From: Gallionellaceae bacterium
Lineage (GTDB): Bacteria > Pseudomonadota > Gammaproteobacteria > Burkholderiales > Gallionellaceae
Direction: 5' to 3'
Assembly (NCBI GenBank): GCA_006218055.1
Contig: VBWD01000024.1
Coordinates: forward strand, 18,860 to 51,099
DNA: 32,240 nucleotides
Shown here: positions 1 to 9,000 of the stretch, piece by piece
How positions within the stretch are numbered: position 1 is the stretch's first letter
Layout of the letters: every line of letters begins with the position of its first letter
The notes under the pieces: model-generated
Told to the model about the DNA's origin: nothing
Seen by the model: the letters and a program-made list of their open reading frames with translations, nothing else
Database searches by the model: none
Program-made: the position numbers and the translations under genes

Positions 1-2
1 GG

Positions 3-3000
3 ATGAATGGAGGGCCGATGGTAATTGACCCAGTGACAGGCAAACCTATGCCTGCCCCTCCAGGGATGTACGGCGCACCTGCCATTGACCCCGCAACGGG
101 AATGCCGATGGCCCCCGCCCCCGGCATGTATGGGCCGCCAGGAACGCCAGGCATGTACGGCCCCCCTGCGATAGACCCAGTAACAGGATTGCCTATGGCG
201 CCAGCCCCCGGTATGTACGGCGGCGCGCCGATGCCCGGAATGCCAGGTGCATATGGCCCACCAGCGATTGACCCAGTAACAGGCATGCCGATGGCTCCCG
301 CGCCTGGCATGTATAACCCCGCTAACCCGACAGCAGGCGGGCCTGGAATGTCCGGTCCTCTAGGAACACCAGGTATGTACGGCCCCCCTGCGATAGACCC
401 GGCAACAGGAATGCCTATGGCTCCAGCCCCCGGTATGTATGGTGGCGCACCCATGCCTGGAATGCCCGGTGCGTATGGTCCCCCAGCGATCAATCCTGCG
501 ACAGGAATGCCGATGGCACCTGCTTCTGGAATGTATCCGCCAACCGCGCCCATGCCGGGATCTGCCACAGGCATGTACAACAACCCACCGATGCCGGGTG
601 GAATGTATCCACCTACAGCGGGCATGCCCTACAACGACCCATCCATGATGGGCGCTGGGCCTGGGATGTATGCACCTGCTCCGACGATGGGGATGTACAA
701 CCCACCGATGCCAGGGATGCCAGCCACAGGCATGTACAACAACCCGCCGATGCCTGGAGGTATGTACCCCACCGCGCCGGGTATGTCGTACAACGATCCC
801 ACCATGATGGGCGCAGGACCTGGAATGTATGCACCCGCGCCAACGATGGGGATGTACAACCCACCGATGCCCGGGATGCCAACCACAGGCATGTATAACA
901 ACCCACCGATGCCAGGAGGCATGTACCCGCCCGCACCGAGCATGAATTACAACGATCCAGCCATGATGGGCACCATGTATGGCGCCCCGATGACAGGGAT
1001 GTACAACACAGCGCCGATGCCCGGTATGCCTGCGACGAATATGTATGCACCGGTACCTGCGATGCTAGGCGGAATGTACACAAGTCCCACTATGACAAGC
1101 ATGTATAGCCCCGCAATGACGGGCACATGTGCTACGTGTTATGCCACCACTTACGTTGCCCAATACGGCTATGGCCCTGACGGCAACTTGTTGTCGGGAT
1201 ATGTCTTGGTGAATGGCATCCCAACGCTGCAAACCTCTGCTCGCTATGGCTATCAATTCGACTTCTATGGCATCGAGGTGTTGATGCCAGGGTTCGCAGT
1301 GGATATGTACGGCAACGCTTACCCCACCGGTGCGACATCGAAGTTCGGGTTCTATTCGGGTGGTACTTTGATGCCGGGTTATGCGATGGACTCATATGGC
1401 AATGCCTATCCGATGGGGAATCCACCGTCTTATGGGTACACCTATGACTACTACGGCAATCTCGTGTTGGCACCTGGGTTCACGCGGGACATGTATGGCA
1501 ATCCGGTGATGAATACTGCCACGACCATGGTTGGTTGGATTGGCGGAACTTGCGCGGGTTACTCTGCTCCGGGCGGGACATATTGCGATCCAGCTACCAA
1601 CACTTTCATGAGCGTCGGCGGCACGACTTATACCTTGGGCTGGGTCGGCGGCCCCTGTGCGGGATTCTCTACTCCAGCAGGCGCGACGTGTGACTTCACT
1701 ACCAACACCTTCGTGAATTCTGGTGCTGTAAGCACAGCGGTTGTAGGCACCATGTGTACTGGATACGGCATGGTTTCGGGCTCGTTGTACTGTAACGGCG
1801 CGACCTGGCAGATACCTACAGCAGGAATGGCTTGCTCTGGCGCTGCAACCGTGGGGTCTCTGTATTGTAACGGCGCGACTTGGATGACGCTGGCAGGAGG
1901 CGCCGCTTCGGGGACTGCTTGCTCAGTGGTGGGAACGGTGTCGGGTTCGCTATATTGCAATGGCGCAACCTGGTCTACTCCCGCCGTCGGCGGAGCTTGT
2001 AGCATCCCTGGCCTAAGTGTGGGTGGCTTCACTTGTTCGGGTGGGATGTGGTCGTATATGGGGACAACAGGGACGGCGGTAGTCGGAACGTCGTGTTACT
2101 CGGTCGGCTCTGTTTCGGGTTCACTATATTGTGATGGCTTGTATTGGATGTACCCAACTCAGGGTGGCTGGTGCACGGGAGCGGTTTCTGTAGGTGGTTT
2201 TGCTTGTGTGGCAAACATCTGGACGACAGGCGCGACTGCGGGCACATCATGCGGAGCAATGGGATCTGTTTCGGGCTCACTGTATTGTGATGGAGTCTCT
2301 TGGATCACGCCGGCAGTCAATCAATTCTGTTCAAGCCCAGGTACGGTCGTCGGGACATTCACCTGTTCTGGCGGGATGTGGACGTCCAATATGGCCATGA
2401 TAGGAGGTTCATGTGCGGGTGCGGGAACCGTGTCTGGGGTGTACACCTGTGATGGCACGCAGTGGGTGCAAGCAGGTACTTATTGCATGACCAATGGGGC
2501 GACTATCGGCGCGCTGACCTGCTCTTACAATTACTGGTCTTACTCGGGTGGTGCGATGGTGAACACCTATTGTGCAAGTCCGGGAATGACATCTGGATCG
2601 CTGTATTGTGATGGGTCGATGTGGGTCTATCCAGTGGCTAACAATTTCTGTAGTTCACCGGGGCTGGTCATCGGAAGCCTCACCTGCTCGAACGGGTATT
2701 GGTCATCGTCAGGTATGGCAGTTGCTGGTGGATCATGTGTAGGTTCGGGTATGGGGGCAGTGTCAGGCGCATTGACGTGTGATGGCGCAACGTGGATTCA
2801 GGCAGGCACATACTGTTATACCAATGGTATGACGGTTGGCGCTTTGACCTGCTCCGCGAATATTTGGACATCCTCTGGCGCTGCGGTAGCGAATACCGCT
2901 TGTGGGACACCGGGGGCGGTTTCGGGAACATTGTTCTGTGATGGAGCAATGTGGACTTCTCCGGTGGTAAACAGCTTCTGTAGTTATCCAGGGAAAGTGG

Positions 3001-4058
3001 TGGGTAGCTTGATGTGTTCTGGAGGATTCTGGACGATGACTGGGGGAGGTGCCATTTATGGGGGCGCATGTTCAGTGGCGGGTAGCACCTCGGGGACGTT
3101 GTACTGCAACGGATCCACATGGGAAACGCCTTATTGGGGCGGCCCCTGCACAGGCTCTGCAGGCGTGATGAATATGGTGTGTAACGGTACACAATGGACG
3201 ACGCCGACATATGGGACACCAGGAATACCTAACCTAGCCTTCCCAACGATACATAACACTCCACCAGTCAATGGCATGTACGATGCTTTTGAGGTTGATG
3301 TATCGATTCCGGCAAGCTACAAAAACATCGGCTATATGTATAACTTGGGAGGTGCAAATTCTTTCGAGATTGCTTTGAACAATACGGCGACTACTCTGCT
3401 CGACATGTATGGAGCGTTGAGTTCTTTCCAAGCGCCCTCGGTAGGGGGGGCATCAAGTGTGAACGTCATCCAACTGGATCAGGGAACTGCGGTGCCATTC
3501 GATATGGGGTCAGACCCTATGACTGGGATGTCTTGGGGTCGTTGGCAGGGTGGGAACGTCAATCTCACAGTATTGCCAGGTACTGCGACGCCCACTGCAC
3601 AAACAGGTAGCTTGCACTGGTTCTCTACGGGTATGCAGACGCAGGCAGTGACCTTGCCAGTAACAGGTACGTGGAATTACGCATTGATTGGAAATACCAG
3701 CCCGACTGATAACACGGGCGTAGTGGGGACGCTTAACAATGCGACCTTTAATGCGAACTTCTCGACACAAACTGTGAATGTCGGTGTGAGCGTGAGCATG
3801 CCCGCATCGAGCGCTTCGTCAGCGATGCCAGTGACACTTAATGCGAATGCAAGCAATGTGTCGATATTGGCTGGAGGTAACTTCAAGACGGTCATACCGA
3901 CGGTTTCTTGTACAGGGTCGGGATGCTTTTCACCAACAGGTAGCGGAGTCATCGGTGGTCAATTCTCTGCTCCGACAGGGCAAGGGGTGGGTGTCGGTTA
4001 CGGCTTAGTGAATGGCGGGCAGACTGTTAATGGTACAGCGGTCTTTAAGCAACAGTGA
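3..4058 (+). CDS. Giant repeat-containing, Cys-rich secreted/surface protein (5' partial)
   Basis: The reading frame is open to the left edge, so the true start and any signal peptide lie outside the window; 1351 residues are visible. Four regions follow each other. Residues 1-370 are rich in Met, Pro, Gly and Tyr and built from repeats around GMY and IDPxTGxPM. Residues 385-505 hold about three YG-rich units ending in DMYGNAYP. Residues 510-1070 hold 20 modules of about 27 residues, each with two cysteines and most ending in Trp (pattern GxxC-x(8-12)-C(D/N)GxxW). Residues 1075-1351 are non-repetitive and resemble, from memory, the C-terminal beta-barrel-like domain of some betaproteobacterial FecR-domain surface proteins. 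Forty regularly paired cysteines imply disulfides and an extracytoplasmic location; this is inference. I do not recognise the full protein. The following PPIase gene is probably co-transcribed. Confidence 0.85.
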   Translation: MNGGPMVIDPVTGKPMPAPPGMYGAPAIDPATGMPMAPAPGMYGPPGTPGMYGPPAIDPVTGLPMAPAPGMYGGAPMPGMPGAYGPPAIDPVTGMPMAPAPGMYNPANPTAGGPGMSGPLGTPGMYGPPAIDPATGMPMAPAPGMYGGAPMPGMPGAYGPPAINPATGMPMAPASGMYPPTAPMPGSATGMYNNPPMPGGMYPPTAGMPYNDPSMMGAGPGMYAPAPTMGMYNPPMPGMPATGMYNNPPMPGGMYPTAPGMSYNDPTMMGAGPGMYAPAPTMGMYNPPMPGMPTTGMYNNPPMPGGMYPPAPSMNYNDPAMMGTMYGAPMTGMYNTAPMPGMPATNMYAPVPAMLGGMYTSPTMTSMYSPAMTGTCATCYATTYVAQYGYGPDGNLLSGYVLVNGIPTLQTSARYGYQFDFYGIEVLMPGFAVDMYGNAYPTGATSKFGFYSGGTLMPGYAMDSYGNAYPMGNPPSYGYTYDYYGNLVLAPGFTRDMYGNPVMNTATTMVGWIGGTCAGYSAPGGTYCDPATNTFMSVGGTTYTLGWVGGPCAGFSTPAGATCDFTTNTFVNSGAVSTAVVGTMCTGYGMVSGSLYCNGATWQIPTAGMACSGAATVGSLYCNGATWMTLAGGAASGTACSVVGTVSGSLYCNGATWSTPAVGGACSIPGLSVGGFTCSGGMWSYMGTTGTAVVGTSCYSVGSVSGSLYCDGLYWMYPTQGGWCTGAVSVGGFACVANIWTTGATAGTSCGAMGSVSGSLYCDGVSWITPAVNQFCSSPGTVVGTFTCSGGMWTSNMAMIGGSCAGAGTVSGVYTCDGTQWVQAGTYCMTNGATIGALTCSYNYWSYSGGAMVNTYCASPGMTSGSLYCDGSMWVYPVANNFCSSPGLVIGSLTCSNGYWSSSGMAVAGGSCVGSGMGAVSGALTCDGATWIQAGTYCYTNGMTVGALTCSANIWTSSGAAVANTACGTPGAVSGTLFCDGAMWTSPVVNSFCSYPGKVVGSLMCSGGFWTMTGGGAIYGGACSVAGSTSGTLYCNGSTWETPYWGGPCTGSAGVMNMVCNGTQWTTPTYGTPGIPNLAFPTIHNTPPVNGMYDAFEVDVSIPASYKNIGYMYNLGGANSFEIALNNTATTLLDMYGALSSFQAPSVGGASSVNVIQLDQGTAVPFDMGSDPMTGMSWGRWQGGNVNLTVLPGTATPTAQTGSLHWFSTGMQTQAVTLPVTGTWNYALIGNTSPTDNTGVVGTLNNATFNANFSTQTVNVGVSVSMPASSASSAMPVTLNANASNVSILAGGNFKTVIPTVSCTGSGCFSPTGSGVIGGQFSAPTGQGVGVGYGLVNGGQTVNGTAVFKQQ
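20..530 (+). repeat. Coding repeats, six IDPxTGxPMxPAxGMY units
   Basis: Six degenerate in-frame copies of a unit translated as (A/V)I(D/N)P(V/A)TGxPMAPAPGMYG lie in the first gene, separated by spacers of variable length that often contain GTPGMYGPP or GAPMPGMPGAYG. The copies differ mostly at third positions, so they look old or under selection at the protein level. Confidence 0.8.
564..1040 (+). repeat. Tandem coding repeat, 159-bp period
   Basis: Copies begin near 564, 723 and 882, exactly 159 bases (53 codons) apart. Each encodes TGMYNNPPMPGGMYP, then YNDPxMMGAGPGMY and APAPTMGMYNPPMPGMP. The first two copies are nearly identical in protein; the third loses the middle part. Such a period can expand and contract by recombination without breaking the frame. 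Confidence 0.85.
1530..3210 (+). repeat. About 20 two-cysteine protein modules
   Basis: Counting by eye gives 20 successive modules, each with a pair of cysteines 8-13 residues apart, usually followed by (D/N/S)GxxW. Two flavours tend to alternate, one with VSGSLYCDG and one with VGxxTCSGGxW, suggesting that the array grew by duplicating a two-module (about 54-residue) block. The third to fifth modules share the ending CNGATW. Confidence 0.8.
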
Positions 4059-4086
4059 GTACTTGGTTCGTTAAGCGGAGGTCATC

Positions 4087-4860
4087 ATGAAAAGAAACTT
4101 GATCGGGTTGTTCATCTTGTTGGGGTTATTCCAGGCGCGAGTGGCATGCGCGGAAGAGGCGGTGCTGAAAGTCAATGGTGTCGCTATCCCGCAGGTGCGT
4201 ATCGACATGCGTGCGAAAGCTAGCGGTCACGCTGACACTGCAGAGCTGAGAAAAATAGTTCGCGATGAGATGATCATTCTTGAAGTGATCGCTCAAGAAG
4301 CGGTGCGCTTGGGGTTGAACAAAAATTCAGAGGCTGCACAGCAGATCGAGTTGGCCAAGATGTCAGTGTTGAGCAGTCTTTTTGTTCAGGATTACGTGAA
4401 GAATCATCCGGTCACTGACAGCCAGATCAAGCAGGAATACGAGCGAGTCAAACCCTCATATAGCGGTACTGAATACAACGTTCGCCATATCTTGCTGGCG
4501 ACCGAAAAGGAAGCCAAGGAGGTGCTGGCGCTATTGGCCAAAGGCGGCAGTTTTGAAAAACTAGCCACCGAGAAATCGAAAGATGCCAATTCTGCTGCGC
4601 GTGGCGGCTCGTTGGGGTGGGCTCTGCCGAGTGTGTTTGTGCCGCAGATCGCCAGTGCATTGCTGATCCTGGAAAAAGGCGGCTACACCCAAGAACCGGT
4701 GCAATCTCAAATGGGGTGGCATGTGATTCGTCTTGACGATGTGCGGGAGCGCAAAGCGCCGAGTTTGGAAGAGCTTAAGCCGCAGATACAGCAGCGCCTG
4801 CAGCAGCTATCTTTGCATAAGGCCATGGGAGACCTCCGAGCCAAAGCCAAGATAGAGTGA
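4087..4860 (+). CDS. Periplasmic PpiC/parvulin-type peptidyl-prolyl isomerase
   Basis: The 257-residue protein starts with a signal peptide (MKRNLIGLF...ACAEE, cleavage near residue 22), has a helical chaperone-like N-terminal segment, then a single parvulin domain at about residues 132-228. That domain shows YNVRHILLATE, the GGSLGW motif and GWHVIRLDD, all typical of PpiC/PrsA/SurA-type rotamases. It catalyses cis-trans isomerisation of Xaa-Pro bonds in the periplasm. The start is fixed by GGAGGT at 4077-4082, four bases before ATG. It lies 28 bases after the proline-rich repeat protein and before a terminator, so the two probably share a transcript and the isomerase may help fold that protein (inference). 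It is shorter than SurA, with one parvulin domain rather than two. Confidence 0.9.
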   Translation: MKRNLIGLFILLGLFQARVACAEEAVLKVNGVAIPQVRIDMRAKASGHADTAELRKIVRDEMIILEVIAQEAVRLGLNKNSEAAQQIELAKMSVLSSLFVQDYVKNHPVTDSQIKQEYERVKPSYSGTEYNVRHILLATEKEAKEVLALLAKGGSFEKLATEKSKDANSAARGGSLGWALPSVFVPQIASALLILEKGGYTQEPVQSQMGWHVIRLDDVRERKAPSLEELKPQIQQRLQQLSLHKAMGDLRAKAKIE

Positions 4861-4885
4861 ACCGGGCAGGTCAGGGTTTTACGGC

Positions 4886-4916
4886 AGGGGGCGCGCAAGG
4901 CGCCCTCTTGCTTTTT
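4886..4916 (+). terminator. Rho-independent terminator after the PPIase gene
   Basis: AGGGGGCGC pairs with GCGCCCTCT (nine pairs, one G-U) around a GCAAG loop and is followed by TGC and five T residues. It separates the PPIase from the efflux unit. Confidence 0.85.
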
Positions 4917-4922
4917 AGGTAC

Positions 4923-4951
4923 TTGCGTTGAATATTAGAATTCGCTAATAT
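4923..4951 (+). promoter_or_regulatory. Efflux operon promoter overlapped by an inverted repeat
   Basis: A TTGCGT -35-like hexamer (4923-4928) and TAATAT -10-like hexamer (4946-4951) are 17 bases apart, 31 bases before the adaptor start. ATATTAG (4932-4938) and CTAATAT (4945-4951) form a perfect 7-bp inverted repeat with a 6-base centre across the spacer and -10. A dyad placed like this is what a dimeric repressor such as a TetR-type protein would use; no regulator gene is adjacent. An alternative -10, TAGAAT at 4936-4941, falls inside the same dyad. Confidence 0.5.
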
Positions 4952-4981
4952 GCGCGTCCTTAACTTTTTCGCTGGTGTGAT

Positions 4982-6001
4982 ATGAAACGAAATCTAGGCA
5001 TTTTGATCGGGCTTTCATTGGTGGCTTCCGTTCACGCGGCGGAACCAGCGGCGACCGTTGCGGTGCAGTTCCGTGAAGTGGAGCAGACCTATAGCGTGGA
5101 CGGCGTGGTGGAAGCGACGCGTCAGGCGACGGTGTCGGCACAGATATCGGGTCGCGTTAAAGCAGTCCTGTTCGATGTGGGTGATCGTGTGAGCAAAGGC
5201 CAGATCATCTTGCGCATCGACGAGAGCGAAGCGAATCAGGCCGTCGCCGGAAGCAATGCACAGGTGGCGCAATCTCTGGCCGCGTTAAGCAATGCCAAGC
5301 TGAACTACGAGCGTTCGCAACAGTTGTTCGCGCAGAAGTTCATCAGCCAAGCCGCACTGGATAAGGCCAAGGCCGACTACGACATGGCAGAAGCGCAAGC
5401 TAAAGCCAGTGCGGCAGGTGCACAACAGTCTGCCTTGGCGAAGAGCTACACCTCGGTCATCGCACCGTATGCGGGCGTAGTTTCGGCACGGATGGTGGAG
5501 ATGGGTGAGATGGTCACCGTGGGTAAGCCATTGATGACGGGGTTCGATCCGTCCGAGTTGCGCATCATCGCGAACGTGCCGCAGTACAAGTTGGCTGAGA
5601 TCGGTCAGCGCCCTTCGGCTAAGGTCGAAGTGCCAGAACTGGGCCGTTGGCTCAAGGTGGCGAGTGTGATGGTGCAGCCGTCGGCGGATGCACGTACCCA
5701 CAGCACACAAGTACGGGTGAACCTGCCTGCCAATGAGAAGGGCATCTATCCAGGCATGTTCGTGCGCACCCATTTCGTGGTGGGCAAAGAGAAAAAGCTG
5801 TTGATCCCAAGTTCTGCCGTGTTGCGCCGCAGTGAAGTGGTGGCGGTGTACGTGATGGACGACAAGGGCCAACCGCGTCTGCGCCAAGTGCGCTTGGGTG
5901 AAGTCACCGAAAAAGGCGAGGTCGAGGTATTGGCTGGCCTGACGGAAGGTGAGCGCGTAGCGACTGATCCCGTCAAAGCGGGCATGGCGGTGAAGAAATG
6001 A
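4982..6001 (+). CDS. RND efflux periplasmic adaptor (membrane fusion protein)
   Basis: The 339-residue protein has a signal peptide (cleavage after about residue 19), then the HlyD/AcrA order of domains: a barrel-sandwich lipoyl half (around VSAQISGRVKAVLFDVGDRV), a long helical hairpin (about residues 88-150), the second lipoyl half (APYAGVVSARMVEMGEMV), a beta-barrel domain and a membrane-proximal C-terminus ending near VKAGMAVKK. There is no lipobox cysteine. It bridges the inner-membrane pump to an outer-membrane channel. Its stop overlaps the permease start as ATGA, so translation is coupled. No strong ribosome-binding site is seen before the ATG. The substrate cannot be told from the sequence. 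Confidence 0.93.
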   Translation: MKRNLGILIGLSLVASVHAAEPAATVAVQFREVEQTYSVDGVVEATRQATVSAQISGRVKAVLFDVGDRVSKGQIILRIDESEANQAVAGSNAQVAQSLAALSNAKLNYERSQQLFAQKFISQAALDKAKADYDMAEAQAKASAAGAQQSALAKSYTSVIAPYAGVVSARMVEMGEMVTVGKPLMTGFDPSELRIIANVPQYKLAEIGQRPSAKVEVPELGRWLKVASVMVQPSADARTHSTQVRVNLPANEKGIYPGMFVRTHFVVGKEKKLLIPSSAVLRRSEVVAVYVMDDKGQPRLRQVRLGEVTEKGEVEVLAGLTEGERVATDPVKAGMAVKK

Positions 6002-9000
6002 TGGGCATATCTGGGCGTATCGCCCGCACCTTCCTGCACTCGCAGATGACGCCACTACTGGCGTTGGTGGCGATGCTGTTGGGTATCTTTGCGGTGGCGG
6101 TGACGCCGCGCGAGGAAGAGCCACAGATCAACGTGACCATGGCGAACGTGCTCATCGCTTATCCGGGTGCATCGGCTCAGGACGTGGCGCGCACGGTCTC
6201 GACACCTGCCGAGCAGGTGTTGTCGCAGATCGCCGGTGTGGATCATGTGTATTCCGTGTCACAGCCCGGCATGTCGGTACTCACCGTGCAATTCAAAGTG
6301 GGTGAAGAACACGTCACTTCGTTGGTGAAACTGTATGACGTGATTAACTCGCATGCGGATTGGCTACCGCCGACCTTGGGGGTGATGCAACCCATCATCA
6401 AGGCGCACGGTATCGATGATGTGCCTATCCTCGCGCTGACCCTGTGGCGCGCAGAATCGGCGGGCGGCGGATTGGCGCTGACGCAGGTGGCGCACGCCAT
6501 CGAGGCTGAATTGAAGCGGGTCAAAGGGACGCGCGAAGTAGCCACGCTGGGGGCAAGTCAGCGTGCAGTGCGTATCTTGTTGAATCCTGAAGCGCTGAAT
6601 GCTTATCAGATCTCGTTGCAGGAAGTGCGTGCCGCATTGCAGGCCGCCAACGTGTCGCAAAGCGCGGGCACCCTGGTGCAGAGCAACCGCGAAGTATTGG
6701 TGCAGACCAACAATTTCTTGAGCGATGCGGGTGAAGTGCGTCAATTGGTCATCGGCACGTTCGATGGCAAGCCGGTGTTCTTGCATGACGTTGCGCAGGT
6801 GCGCGACGAAGCTGAGTTGCCCTCCAACTATGTTTGGATGGGAACGGGCGTCGCAGCAGGCGACAAAGGCATCGAGGGGCAAGGCGAGTTCACGGCAGTC
6901 ACGGTGAGCGTCACCAAGAAGCCGGGCGAGAACGCCGTTGATGTCGCTGAAAAACTGTTGCATCGTGTGGATGAATTGAAAGGCAGCGTCATCCCGGATG
7001 ATGTGAAAGTCACCATCACGCGCAACTATGGCGAGACAGCCAACGACAAGGCGATGAAGCTCATCAAGAAGTTATTCTTCGCGACCTTCGCGGTGGTAGC
7101 TTTGGTGTGGTTCGCACTGGGTAAGCGTGAAGCGGCCATCGTTGGCATCGCGATCATCCTGACTTTGGCGTTGACGCTGTTCGCGTCGTGGGCATATGGC
7201 TTCACATTGAATCGCGTGTCGCTGTTCGCGCTTATCTTCTCCATCGGTATCCTAGTGGACGATGCCATCGTGGTGGTGGAGAACATCCACCGTCGTCGTG
7301 AGTTATCACAGCATCAGCCGTTGTCGGAGATCATTCCGGAAGCGGTGGATGAGGTGGGCAGTCCGACTATCCTCGCCACCTTTGCGGTGATCGCCGCGCT
7401 GTTGCCGATGGCCTTTGTGACGGGATTGATGGGGCCATATATGAGCCCAATCCCGATCAACGCCAGCATGGGTATGTTGATCTCGCTGGCCATCGCTTTC
7501 ATCGTCACGCCGTGGTTGGCGCACAAGTTGTCCGATGCTCACCATGCCGTGGTGAAGGATGAGCGCGATACCAAGATCGCGCACTTCTTCCGCAATCTGC
7601 TCACGCCGTTCTTGAACGGGGTGCACGGCATCCCGATGCGTCGCAAATTGTGGTTGGGCATCTTGGCGGCGTTGCTGATCGCGGTGTCATTGACCGTGGT
7701 GAAATTGGTCGTGTTAAAGATGTTGCCGTTCGACAACAAGTCCGAGTTCCAAGTGGTGGTGGATATGCCAAGTGGCACGGCGTTGGAACAGACTGCGGGT
7801 GTGATGCGTGAGGTCGGTACCTATCTGTCGACGGTGCCGGAAGTGACCGACTACCAAGCCTACGCAGGTACGGCCTCACCGATCAACTTCAATGGTCTGG
7901 TGCGCCAATATTATTTGCGTAACGCACCGGAGCAGGGCGACATCCAAGTCAATCTGCAAGACAAGCATCAGCGTGATCGTAGCAGCCATGAGATCGCCAC
8001 GGCGGTGCGCGAGCCTATCGAAGCCATCGCCAAAAAGTGGAACGCCAAGGTGAAAGTGGTCGAAGTACCACCCGGTCCGCCGGTGATGTCGCCTATCGTG
8101 GCCGAGATCTACGGCCCAGATTATCAAGGGGCGCGTGAGGTGGCTAGCAAGGTGCGCGAGCAATTTGTGCAGACCGCAGACATCGTTGGCATCGACGATA
8201 CGGTGACAGAGGCCACGCCCAAGCTGATGCTGCGTGTGATGCAAAGCAAGGCCGCTATTCTGGGTGTCTCCACGCAGAACATCGCGGATACCATCCAGGT
8301 CGCTTTGGCGGGGCAGGATGTGACTTCGTTGCATGAAGAGAATGCCAAATATGCGCCGCCATTGCGCATGGCTTTGCCGGCAGAAAAACGCAGCCGTATC
8401 GACGATGTGCTGAAGCTGAAGGTGCGTGCCAAAGACGGTGCGCTGATCCCGCTCTCGGATTTGGTGCAAGTCATCCAGATGCAGCGCGACTATCCCATCT
8501 ATCACAAGGACCTGCTGCCCGTGGTGTATGTGACAGGCGATATGGCAGGCGATTTGGACAGCCCGTTGTATGGCATGTTCGATATCAACGGTAAGACGGG
8601 TGATATGGATCTGGAGCAAGGCGGTGTGCTGCAATCTTGGTTCTTCCATCAGCCGTCCGATCCTTACAAGAGCTATGCCTTGAAGTGGGACGGCGAATGG
8701 CAGGTCACCTTCGAGACCTTCCGCGATATGGGTATCGCTTACGGTGTCGGACTCATCCTGATCTATCTGTTGGTGGTAGCGCAGTTCAAGAGCTATACCG
8801 TGCCGCTCATCATCATGGCGCCCATTCCGCTCACCATCATCGGTGTGATGCCGGGCCATGCTTTGTTCGGTTCGCAATTCACCGCGACCTCGATGATCGG
8901 CATGATCGCCTTGGCGGGCATCATTGTGCGCAACTCCATCCTGTTGGTGGACTTCATCAACCTGCAGTTGCGTGATGGTGTTGATCCGCAGCATGCGGTG

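Noticed and set aside
564-1040. CRISPR array
   Set aside because: The repeats are in frame, protein-coding, without unique spacers of constant length, and no cas genes are present.
613-1083. Antisense frames over the Met/Pro/Tyr repeats
   Set aside because: Repetition of the sense gene automatically creates repetitive antisense frames; no start signal.
5285-6124. 279-codon open frame on the - strand across the efflux genes
   Set aside because: Antisense to two clear genes with overlapping start and stop; no recognisable domain.
7876-8994. 372-codon open frame on the - strand
   Set aside because: It is fully inside the RND permease, has His/Arg/Gln-rich content typical of an antisense shadow, and shows no family motif.
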